DNA of 64,000 nt, from contig NBIV01000086.1 in assembly GCA_003194525.1 (NCBI GenBank), positions 186,001 through 250,000 on the forward strand. Direction: 5' to 3'. Of this stretch, positions 54,841-64,000 are shown piece by piece. This DNA comes from Gracilariopsis chorda. Taxonomy: Eukaryota; Rhodophyta; Florideophyceae; Gracilariales; Gracilariaceae. Each line of letters begins with the position of its first letter. Positions within the stretch are counted from its first letter, which is position 1. The translations under genes were made by a program, and so were the position numbers. The notes under the pieces were generated by a model. It searched no databases, was not told the DNA's origin, and saw only the letters and a program-made list of their open reading frames with translations.

Positions 54841-57484
54841 TATAAAACCAAGGTGGACTCCGGCTATACCGACGAAGGTGATACCGAGAATCGGGTTTCT
54901 ATCTGGACAACGTAGTGCACAGGTTCGTGTGAGCGGTGTTCCGGTGCAGCGAAAATCCAGGAAGGGAAATGGGGAAAAAGAGGAGAACCCGAAAGGGATG
55001 CTTCAACCCAGTGGGTCGTGCGGAAAGCCGAAAGAGACCCAGCGGTGGGGGTTGTTGCTAGTTCAGCCAGCACGGCAAAACTCAATACTGAGTCGAACGG
55101 CTATCTGTTCCCACAATAGAAAGTAACCAAAATGGTAAAAACAGTGAACACTAGGCGAACCCACTCGGTAAGACAGATCAGCGGTCCCTGGTGATACTAC
55201 GCAGATGAATATAACGAGACGGAACGCGGTGAAACCCCAGCAGGATTGGGTCACTTTGCGCGGGCGATAAACTCAGAGCTGAGTCACAGCTTGTCCTTAC
55301 ATCAGGGTGAAATGGCAAACCCGTCTTCCCTTAAGTACTACTGGTTCGGAACAAACTAAGAATACTACTGTTGTGTGCCACACTTGTGGTCCACCTTCTT
55401 GTGTCACTTGGTGGCACTGCAGGCCACGGCACAACACGGAACGTGTGAATCATGCCAACCATGAATAATATTCGTACGACTGCCACGCGTCCATCTGTTC
55501 CAGATACCACAGAAATCACCCACGAAGGTTCCAAAAATACGAATTACAATTCATATCGAATTTCACCCAATATTTCCGAGGGTCCATTCATACCTGAGTT
55601 TAACATATGCCACGTCGGTATTGAATCATTCATGATCCACCTCGTCTAGACGGTATGCGCGCATGCATTACTCTACAAATCCCCCTCCTTAGACCAGGAA
55701 ACATCTCAAAGAAAGCGAGTAACCCGGAAACGAAAAACGGGTATAAAAAATGCAACTCCTTATGACTGATGCCGACCTTCCTCTGGTTCAATTCATAACG
55801 CCACGAACGAATACGAACAACATCGTAGCCGATTCTTTATCTCCGTTAATGAACTCACAGAGTCACAACCAACACAAACCCGGAGCGGGTACTTCCCAGT
55901 CTGGGAGTATAGCTCCTTCATCCTCCAGAATGCGCCAGTGTCCTACGGCATGCCTCAGGGTACCGCTCCAAAAACCGTTCCGGTACACGTCCGAACGTGA
56001 CACTCCTATTAGGGTACTACGGTTGTCATAAAACAATTTGGGTGGGTCCACATGGTATCCCTTGAAGCATGGAATCCGTTACAGAATCCTTCCATCTATT
56101 CCCGCGCTCCTTGGTTTCACCTGTCCAAGGTTTTCAACCTGCCACTGCTCCAGTCTTACGAACACGCGAGAATTCTCCCTTGTTGCATTCCACTTGACGT
56201 CGTTACTTTACGTGATTGGCGGGGACACATTGCGTTGGATCATAACCTTTCAAGGACAGATCTCGGCCATGGAGAGAACCTGGATAGGGCCCGAGATGAA
56301 ATGACGCGATTCGTGCATAGACGGCTCATGCATAATCCATGCCAAAATCTGATTGCCAGTGAATACGACTTCGACGTATCAAAGTATCGCACATATGGCG
56401 AAGTATCCTATCGGCATAATCTGGCCCAGTTCGATACGGCACACTTCAAAACCAAAACGGGGGTAACCATCGAGTTTGATATGCTCTGTTGGGCAAGGCC
56501 TGTCATCCCTGCGCAGGTTCGGTTTCTCTGGTGATCCAAGAAGATTCGGTTTGAGCGCAAGGCGCATTTTCAACATGGGTATTTGATTCCATACACCAAT
56601 ATCAAAACCAAACTGTATCTCCCGAACGCTTTGAGGGTCGCGTTGCAGGGTTACCACCGTGGTGGCATCAGTTAAAGGTACTCAAGGGGTGTTTCACGGA
56701 ACGTTCTCCCTGTTTAAGTTATGTAAGTTCCCGAATCATTGATGATCCGAAATCCGGTTATTGGTCGCTTATTGCCACAAAGCGGGCTACCCTCTTAGCG
56801 TTTTTCCTTCTCTGGAAAGCGTATGACGTCAATCGTCTTTGGTTCATACCGCCGATGGTAAAGAACAGCATCAAATAGCTCAACCCCTTAATCCTATTGC
56901 GATGCGAAGGCAACGTGAAACAAGTCTTATACATCATGTATATGAACTATCAGGTCAACTGGGATACCGTCTCGCGGGATAACCTTGGTCAGGGTCCAAG
57001 AAGTCCTCGTGGCAAATCTCCGGGTCTCCGGCATCCAACTGCTGGAGGCTTCGTGTAATACGCCCCGTATGTGAATGCAGCGGTATCCCGTGCTCGTGCA
57101 TTTGAGAAAAACGGTCCTTAGTGGACCATACCAGCAGGTCATCTGGCAAGATTCGTATTTCATGACGATTAGGAACCGTCGGTTGACTTCGATGATCCGA
57201 TGATGGATGACGCGGCCAACGAGAGTGGCGGCCTTTATCATGGACGGGTCATGGATTTGGTTGTTCTGGGCAACGCTGGTCCGTCCCAATCATTTAGTGC
57301 TCATGAGGGGTGGGGCTTCGTAATTCAGATGACTGAGCCGTGACCTTTAACGGATGAGCCACTTACGGGTGTAACGGGCCATCCCGTTGTCGCGTTGCGC
57401 GGGAACCTCCAAAACCTCGAAGTCCCGATACCGCCAGACATGGTAGATGTTGGACAGCTCCTGGCTCTCACCGCGGCGAACTAA
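54841..57484 (+). pseudogene. Large decayed coding region, possible viral capsid-like protein (segment V2)
   Basis: Three plus-strand frames join into one long reading: 54841-55370 (first frame), 55452-56534 (second, four internal stops in about 360 codons) and about 56536-57484 (third, six internal stops), ending at TAA 57482-57484. Blocks that look like genuine protein include YFPVWEYSSFILQNAPVSYG, EVSYRHNLAQFDTAHFKTKT, KSGYWSLIATKRATLLAFFL, NRLWFIPPMVKNS, WTIPAGHLARFVFHDD and VPIPPDMVDVGQLLALTAAN. A basic RKRVTRKRK patch lies near 55720. The implied protein of about 700-880 residues is the size of totivirus-like capsids and is rich in aromatic and beta-type segments. No RT, integrase, transposase or polymerase motif is seen. 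Identity is unproven. Confidence 0.4.
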
Positions 57485-57499
57485 CCTTAGCCAACCAGT

Positions 57500-58010
57500 C
57501 AATTTGGTGCGGGCTTTTTGTTAGGATAACCTGTATGCAGTATTCTGACTTTCACGTATCATTGATAAATCTTGCGATACCTTCTGGAGTAAACTAAACT
57601 TGTGGGTCTTCATACTTCTTTCTTCATGCTTCTTCTGCATTCTCCACTTCATAGTGTTCTTCATCATCATGACCTTTCGTTTTTTAAACCATTGTTCCGG
57701 TATAACCATTAACTCGGTAGTCTTCTAATTGCTAAAGTTCATCAACTTCTTGTTCCATTGGTGATTATCTTCTTCTTCTTCTCTTCTTTGAGCTTCTCCG
57801 CTTTGCAGTCACTTCATATTCTTCGAGAACTGGGTACGGTTCTTCCCTGCTTTGCCTTTATGCACCGTTTCTGGTATGGATGTCCCAGTCCTTCAGTGAT
57901 ATTGTAGAACTTTAGAACTAGGTAGGTGTTCGATACGTTCCATCGTGTCCCCTTATGGGGGGTATCCGTACCAACGTATTTTGTAATAAACCAAACCTTT
58001 TGGGTCATAT
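57500..58010 (-). pseudogene. Decayed chromodomain-like tail of a gypsy element
   Basis: The minus-strand reading with several stops gives an acidic/basic linker (VLEEYEVTAKRRSSKKRRRR), then LEDYRVNGYTG, then after a stop KTKGHDDEEHYEVENAEEA. This resembles the chromodomain pattern of a DHR-type strand followed by KWKGYDDE...WEPEENA. Chromoviruses carry such a domain after integrase. It is opposite in strand to its V-segment neighbours and separate from the gypsy element G2 tail, so it may be the end of another insertion. Confidence 0.4.
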
Positions 58011-58068
58011 TCGTGACGCATGATGCATAACGAATTCTGGGGAATAAGTTTCTGATTTTACGTCTCCC

Positions 58069-58877
58069 ATGACGAATTACTGTAGAAGCAAACCTCTCAG
58101 GGATAACAACGGACTCGTTGCCAACCTTGATCGAGTGTCTTATGGTGTTCAGAGACCAAAGATTTGGAATTTACTTTCCGCAGGTCCGTCGAATCGGCTG
58201 AACGGTAACTTCCGTGGTACGCGTCGTAGCGCAAATCCAAAAGTATGCCCAGATATAACTCGCCTTCCAGAGTAGTATTCTTTTACGTGAGCTACCAAGA
58301 GTCGGTAGCTGGCGAACGGTACCGTCTGAGATTCGGTTAGCGCCTCACAGGGTCAGCATTACCGTTTGACGAAGATACTGCTGTGCCGCACTCCCTGCGC
58401 ATGGAGGTGGATCGACCAGCTATGGTGCTTGAACACTGGATCTTGACTGGATGACCGTCGCCGCTGGACGTCCACAAAGTGTCGGTGCCATTTTAAGTAA
58501 ACCATTACCGATGGGTGCCATGGGTTCTCGTGTACATGGGTACGGTGTCCGTCACTTCTGCACCTCATTGCTCTGCGACACTGTAATTGTGTTACGTCCA
58601 GGCTCTTATACCGGCTTTGTGCTGTGTGACGCTGTTTGCGCGTGAACATCCCATACGGCGTGGCGCACGTCTCAATTTTCTATCTCTTCAAGAGTTCCAC
58701 GAAAACCTCGCTCTTCCCAGAGATCAGGGATTACAAACACCAATGCGTGGTGTGCACCCGATCGGGGTCGTCATCCTCGTCGAGGTACCTCAAGTGAGGG
58801 TCGGCCATCACCGGGTGCTGTTCGATACTAGTTGGACGAGTAATGCCTTGCGTGTTATCGCTATTGCGAAGTTCTGA
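58069..58877 (+). pseudogene. Decayed coding region, unidentified (segment V3)
   Basis: Plus-strand frames read coherently with shifts: 58069-58275, then 58251-58500 (VVFFYVSYQESVAGERYRLR, LPFDEDTAVPHSLRMEVDRP), then 58431-58645 (PQSVGAILSKPLPMGAMGSR), then 58587-58877. No motif is recognised. It may be the downstream part of the same element as V1 and V2. The last 150 bases overlap a minus-strand frame that could be the tail of gypsy G2, so strand is uncertain there. Confidence 0.28.
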
Positions 58878-58972
58878 TTCGAGCAGGTAAGCCATGGGGT
58901 CGGGCGCTGTTACAGCAATGTCTCCCCTTTGGGGGCTTTCCCTAGTGGGGTTCCGATTTACCGTGCAGGGTC

Positions 58973-59340
58973 CTAAGTCCACGTCTCGCCCTGTTCGCTT
59001 AACCGTTGGTGCTCAGGAGCAATTTTCCCTGTCGACGCCGGTGAATAGACAGTGATTGCACCTCCCTCCCTCCGCTTAGGCAGAGCCTGGGGGCTAAGTG
59101 AAGTAATTGGGGGGGGGAATCGAGTGGAGTGAGCCGGGATAATCGATGACTTGTCCTGAAGAAGGAGATCGGCATCCTTCGGCAAATCCGATAAATCACA
59201 ATCCGGATGCGGTAGATTCGGTGGTCACTATGGAGAATGAACCACGAACGAGTCCTCTGAGTCCAGAGTATCGTCGAAAGTATGCATTACATCAGGGTTT
59301 GTTTGAGAGTGAGGATATACAGTAATGTGGTCGCACGAAA
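58973..59340 (-). pseudogene. Gypsy G2 C-terminal tail
   Basis: After the integrase module a TGA at about 59330 is followed by a continuing frame with acidic and Ser/Pro-rich content (TFDDTLDSEDSFVVHSP), two adjacent stops, then an open stretch to 58973 (LPKDADLLLQDKSSI). A one-base shift would extend it to 58731, through PHLRYLDEDDDPDRV. No chromodomain is present. Confidence 0.4.
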
Positions 59341-60223
59341 TTCATTCGTGTTGGTCGGTAATGTCCAAGACGACTGTATAGTTTGCAGTAGAAACCACGT
59401 GATAGGGTCCGTCCAAGATTGGATAAATCTTATGACGCTTTAGCTTTTCAGGATTATAATACTCACTACGAAAGAAAACAATGTCCTTTGTGGTAATCTG
59501 CCATAGCGGTTGACGGAGCTTCCCGTCAAAATTACGCTTTTACGCAAGTTCAACTTTCTACATAGCTTTCCAGGCACCCAGTATCATCTTCTTTGACAAT
59601 GTTCTCGAGTTATCCTTGTGCAACTGCGGTGAATTGTACGTCAACAAAGTCGGTTGAGCATCGCTTGCCACCGGGAGTGGGTTTCGCGACAGCACCAACT
59701 CAAAAGGAGAAAGCGACATAACCCGATGTACCTGGGTATTGTAGGCATACGTAAACGCATCGGAATACAGTTCCCAATCCTTAAGATGATCCTCCCTATA
59801 GGATCGTAATGCTTTGAGTATCGTTCGATTAAATCGTTCCATTTGTCCATTGCCCTGCAGGTGATATGTTGTGACTAACATATTTCGAACATCATGAATA
59901 CCACTAACGTCTTGAAAGAACTTTGACGTAACCTGAGGGCCATCGTTGGATAACCAATCAACGGTTGGACCGCAAACAAGGACCCAGTGTGTGACAAAGG
60001 CTTGTGCCACCGCGGCAGCGGTAATTTGTTGAGGTGGCACTGTCCGTACGAGTTTAGAAAACCGGTCGGTCTCTACCAGCAGGTAGCGGTTTCCTCGGGG
60101 TGTCCAAATCAACTCACCGAATATATCCATGGTTACGAATTCCAGCGGGGCGCGAGCTGCGAACAGCGTTAAATCCTTAAAGTATTTCGTAGCTTTACGT
60201 TGATCTTCGCGCATTGCGTACAA
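59341..60223 (-). pseudogene. Gypsy G2 integrase with GPY/F-type module
   Basis: The core domain is one open frame, 60223-59558. The catalytic triad is complete: D in EFVTMDIFGELIW, D in LSNDGPQVTSKFF, E in GNGQMERFNRTILKALRSY. The C-terminal module (59557-59341, after a stop and shift) contains KLRQPLWQITTKDIVFFRSE and KIYPILDGPYHVVSTANYTV, the GPY/F signature that contacts DNA or chromatin. The core could still fold, but the upstream zinc region is separated from it by a stop. Confidence 0.85.
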
Positions 60224-60284
60224 GATCTGCGAACTGCGTAACAGTAAAACGCCCTAATAGGCCATTACAAATCTCTGCAGAGAG

Positions 60285-62257
60285 TTAGATATACCTTCTT
60301 ACCCCCAGGTGTGCTCCGAGTTTCACATAATGAGAAAGAAGGAGACCCCGTCTCTGTAAAGAGTAGGGTACCACAATCGGTGGAGAAGAATTAACCAACC
60401 TGACAAAGTATCCCTGATCGTTCGCCGAAAAAAGAAAGTCATATCCTTCATTGAGACGAGCGCGAATCGTACATAACAGGTCGCATTCTTGCTCTTGAAT
60501 CAACTCTTGAAGATTAATGGGCGTAAAAGTGCCTTCATTCGAGGGCTCCGAAGTTTGGGAAGCTAGAATATCATCAAAAATGTCGTCACACCAATCCTTG
60601 GTATTCCGTTCATCTTTCTCAACCACAAAACACGGTATCTCAAGATCATCAACCAATTCTGCTTCTGAACTGGTTCCCAGGGGGAATAAAGCCTCAGCTT
60701 GCGTGTTAAGCCTTCCTTTTTTGTAGAGTACTTCAAAATCGAGTTCCAAGAGTTGGAGGCACCAGTGCATGAGGGGTCTCGATGGTTTGGCAATCTCCAT
60801 GAGCCAACGGAGGCAGGAATGATCCGTATCTACCTTAAAATTCGTTCCCATAAGATATGGTCGAAGAATGGTGAGCGCTCAAACAACATCGAGACACTCT
60901 TTTTCAGTAACAAAGTAGTTACGTTCGTGCACGTTCAATGTCTGAGACTAATATCCGATTGTGGATCGGCCACCTTCTTCAGTCACTTGAAATAGCGCAC
61001 AAACGACCTGGTCATCATTGGCATAAGTATCCACTTCATAGGATAAACCAAGACTTGGCAGCGCTAATATTGGCAGTGACGTCACGGCGTTCATGAGAGC
61101 CGTAAACAAAGAGGCTTCTGCGTTGCCAAAAGGTTCCAGTTAAACTTGTTGTCCCATGTTTATGAGAGCATTCAGTGGTGTCGCAAGCTCCGCGGAGTTT
61201 GGGAAAAACTGACAATATACGTTTCAACGTCCGAGAAATGATCTGAGTTCCGTTTGTGCAGTCGGATGTTTCGCGTTCTTCAGATACTTAAATCTTACCT
61301 AGTCTATCGAGAGCTGTCCGGGGCGGATTATATGTACAAGATACTTCACCCAATTGGTACAGAATTCGCACTTCTCCAGTTTCAGCGTAATTACTGCATC
61401 ATGCAGCACACGCATGACTTTCTTCACATGGGTTATGTGACCAACTTAGTTGCTGAAGAACACGTTTATATAGTCGAAATACACCAAGCAGGTTGTCCGT
61501 TTGAACCTGGACAGTAGAAGATCTATGGCACGTTGAAACCTAGCAGGTGCAATACTTAACTGGAAGGGCATTCGTTTAAATCGATATAGATTTTGGTGAC
61601 ACACAAACACAGTTTTGTCGCGGTCTTCCTTGCAAGAAAGCACTTGCCAATAACCCCGATTGGCGTCAAGAGCGGTGACCACCGTAGTACTCCCAAGTGA
61701 GTCGATGTACTCGTCCATACGAGGGATCGGGTAAACGTTTTTGACGTTAGCTGCGTTGAGACGTCGGTTCTCCATACAAGAGCTCCACGACCCATATGAT
61801 TTTGGAACGAGCACTACTGCCAAAGCCCAGAATGATTGAGTGGATTCAATTACGCCAGCGCATAAAATCTCCCCGACTTGAGATTTTTCCTTTTCACGGG
61901 CTGTCGATTCAGTCCAGTAGGGTTGCTGCGCAATTGCCAGAGTCTTCGGCAACAATCAATACGATGCTCCCCTATTCCCATTGTTCCAAGAAAACCGAAC
62001 CACATAGGGGTAAACTCACGAAGCATATCCCGTAGTTTCTCACGATGAGAGTGAGGGACATGGTCCAAATCGAGCCTCTTTAGTTCTTCCATAGGAGTGG
62101 CCTGCTCTGAAACCAGATGGTAGGTCACGGGTTTCCGTAGTTCGTTCACTATCGAGGTCGGGATCCGAACTACGGTGAGCGTTGTTCGAATAATGGTCTC
62201 CCTCCTTAGAGTCTTCCACTCCCAGAACGGCAACCACTGGAATGTTCGATGGCACAA
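60285..62257 (-). pseudogene. Gypsy G2 reverse transcriptase and RNase H, broken
   Basis: The RT blocks are VIESTQSFWALAVVLVPKS, NRRLNAANVKNVYPIPRMDE and VVTALDANRGYWQV (first catalytic Asp). The catalytic box reads CLVYFDYINVF, where the second Asp of YxDD is replaced by Tyr, so polymerisation should be lost. Frameshifts lie near 61955 and 61440. The RNase H region (about 61250-60650) shows LSYEVDTYANDDQVVCALFQ, ERNYFVTEKECLDVV and FKVDTDHSCLRWL, and then connects to a zinc-type segment ending GAHLGVRRYI at 60285. The first RNase H Asp is retained. Confidence 0.82.
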
Positions 62258-62314
62258 CTACTCACAGGTGTGGGAGACTCGAACCCAGGACTTCATTTGA
62301 GACTAACCACTAAG

Positions 62315-63053
62315 TTATTTAGCCAAAGTTGGCAAGAAAGTCCTTTGAAGAACATCAGGGCTGATAGAAAACAACCCCGTTCGCAAGTGCAAGTTGACGC
62401 TAGTCGTATAATGACAAAAGCGGTTCAACCACATAGTATCCACTCTGCTTGGAAACAACTCTGACCCAGACGTGGGACTCCGATGGTACGGCAATTGAAT
62501 GAGCGATACAAAGCTTCGTAGAAATGGGATCCGTGTTCTGCATTTTCTGGGGAGCCGGTATTGGTACACACTTCTGCGTAGCACGCTTGAGCGGTCTCCG
62601 GACAATACGTACAGTAACCTTAGAACCGGTTTCCATTTCCACGGTTTTCGCAGGAGAGCAAATTGCTTCGACAAAGCTATCACAAAATTCACAACCAAGA
62701 ATCACTGGTGGCACGAGTTTATCGCAAACAAAGAAGTCCAGTTGAACCATACAGGTACCCAATTTCAGGACGAGAGGAACGTATCCCACAGTCTTCAGAG
62801 GATTGGTATTCGCATCGGGGATATCCAGGCCTTTTCTACAACGAATGTGAGCCCGAAGAGCCGGGGGTACTAGTTCAGAGATAATAAGGATTGGCGCAGC
62901 CCCTGTATCTAAAACAGATAACTGGCGAACCATATATTGATTGAACAAACCAAGATAGGCATAAACTTTGTATTTTCTCTTGGCCATGACCAGAGCTCTA
63001 CTTGGAATACGTAAATTACGAGAACGTATCCACGGACAACGTAGAACCGACAT
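62315..63053 (-). pseudogene. Gypsy G2 aspartic protease
   Basis: The active site reads LSVLDTGAAPILII near residues 46-60 of an open frame from 63053 to 62400, followed by the second conserved block PPVILGCEFCDSFVEA. This retroviral-type protease would dimerise and cut Gag-Pol. A stop at 62400 is followed by a continuing ANGVVFYQP segment that normally links protease to RT. The protease domain itself looks intact. Confidence 0.8.
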
Positions 63054-63146
63054 GGCTTCCGAGCACGTCGGTTGGAGGCATTTTACCAGTAAGGATCCTG
63101 CCAGCGTAGGAGCGAATTTGTACCGCTTCGGGCGTCAAATTCGGCT

Positions 63147-64000
63147 CAGAAGACGCCCCTCTCGTAGCGGAGACTCCTGATTCTGTTTTTAGAGGAGGAA
63201 TTCACCGAGCTCAGTGTCACCATCCCATGGTTAGAACAAGAATTAATCCCATTCCTTGGTACGACCGCGTCCACCGGTTGATCAGGGCTGGATTTAACGA
63301 CGGCAATATCCGTTGGCTCCAGTGCGGCGTTAGCCAGTAATGCTTTCACCTCTTCATATGAAGTACTCGGCACTCAGGCCTAATCAGCTGGGGTCAGCGT
63401 TTTGTAATTCACGATAACCTTGGGCACGTCCCGGAATGTCAAGTCACATTTTGGGGCGATATGACCATGATAGTAACATCTATGACAGATAACCGATGCC
63501 GCTTTATCGTATTGACGATGGCTATCCTTTTGAAGTTACGATTTCAGTACGACCCACCCAGGGCGGGTAGAACGGGATCCGTTTCATGTGTGAGCAAGCG
63601 AAGTGGCCTGCATCCGTGCCGCACCGGCGTAGAAATCGCGGACTTCTTCCGAAATCGGGGCCGATGTTGACGGCACGTCCATAGTCCCAAACGAATCCGG
63701 GAGACTTACAGCGTACTGGACGTTGTCCATATCAGCGTTCGCGGTTCTGCTCTAGAGCAGAGAAATCCATTGAGACGATTACTTCAATAAGAGAGCTCTC
63801 GCCGAATGGGGTTTCGTTGACTCCATGCCCGGTGAGTTTCTCCATGAGCCTGGGCACACTGGATCTGTTCAAGGTATGAAATCTTCCCTTTATCTTCATG
63901 GTGTCACGGGAAGAGCGCTGGTATTTTCAGATCCAATACATGAAAGAACATAGCACACCGCTTCTGTGCGGAATACAAACTACCACAACGGTGAAACTAT
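63147..64000 (-). pseudogene. Gypsy G2 gag with CCHC zinc knuckle, partial
   Basis: The frame entering at the right edge reads AQKRCAMFFHVLDLKIPALF and then a helical EQIQCAQAHGETHRAW segment. The zinc knuckle CHRCYYHGHIAPKC (about 63440-63485) has C-x2-C-x4-H-x4-C spacing for RNA binding. The tail VPSTSYEEVKALLANAALEP runs to 63147. Stops and frameshifts occur near 63370 and between 63560 and 63900. The 5' part lies outside the window. Confidence 0.75.

Larger units (their letters stand above)
58731..64000 (-). mobile_element. Ty3/gypsy retrotransposon (copy G2), running off the right edge
   Basis: On minus, in order from the right edge: gag with zinc knuckle, protease, RT, RNase H, integrase, GPY/F-type module and an acidic tail. 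The 5' LTR lies beyond 64000 and no 3' LTR was recognised on the left, so the left boundary is uncertain (58731-59340). Most domains remain readable, but each has some stops or frameshifts. Confidence 0.8.

Noticed and set aside
56927-57289. 120-codon minus-strand open frame opposite V2
   Set aside because: It lacks recognisable blocks, does not continue coherently on either side, and the plus-strand reading runs on for hundreds of codons to a clean stop. Strand choice is likely but not certain.
62267-62325. tRNA-like sequence on minus with a GGTTCGAGTC box and a TAACTTAGTGG box
   Set aside because: The spacing between the two boxes is about ten bases too short, there is no acceptor stem, and the stretch lies inside the linker between gypsy G2 protease and RT.

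Overview
The window looks like a repeat-rich stretch of a eukaryotic nuclear genome, most plausibly a florideophyte red alga. That call is an inference. It rests on the C-terminal end of a GH16 agarase/carrageenase-type glycoside hydrolase at the left edge, a secreted glycine-rich repeat protein, one gene with a 49-nt intron, very low gene density, and many decayed transposons of several classes. I saw no rRNA or complete tRNA gene, no CRISPR array and no bacterial operon. Only about three host-like genes can be supported: the GH16 fragment (1-396), a two-exon gene of unknown function with an in-frame TGA (51436-52216), and the glycine-rich protein (29188-29994, minus).

Layout. 3979-8260 is a PIF/Harbinger element with 32-bp terminal inverted repeats and an ATT target duplication. 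It carries a plus-strand DDE transposase and a minus-strand coiled-coil partner gene, and a complete Tc1-like element (6545-8111, TA target, IR/DR ends) sits inside it. Three large autonomous-type Helitrons (H1 8291-14955 plus; H2 35205-41806 minus; H3 41815-48458 minus) each encode a zinc-finger N-terminal region, an HUH Rep and a Pif1-type helicase. They lie head to tail with each other and with short non-autonomous relatives that share both ends (14969-15500 and 32590-35199). The second short relative is interrupted by a pogo-type element (32823-34975) whose 594-aa transposase is fully open. 17096-20480 is a decayed Ty1/copia element joined directly to a decayed Ty3/gypsy element (20440-24060). 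A second gypsy element runs on the minus strand from about 58.9 kb off the right edge. AT-rich, apparently gene-free DNA fills 25.4-28.0, 30.0-32.6 and 48.5-51.4 kb.

The least explained part is 53.08-58.88 kb. The plus strand there carries long frames that are coherent but broken by stops and frameshifts, and they match no transposon protein I know. The 54.84-57.48 kb stretch corresponds to a protein of roughly 700-880 residues that could be a fossil of an RNA-virus capsid. This is a hypothesis only.

The Helitron copies share inactivating codons at identical positions, several of them CGA to TGA. This suggests the family spread by trans-mobilisation after losing its own intact protein, or that the stops are bypassed.
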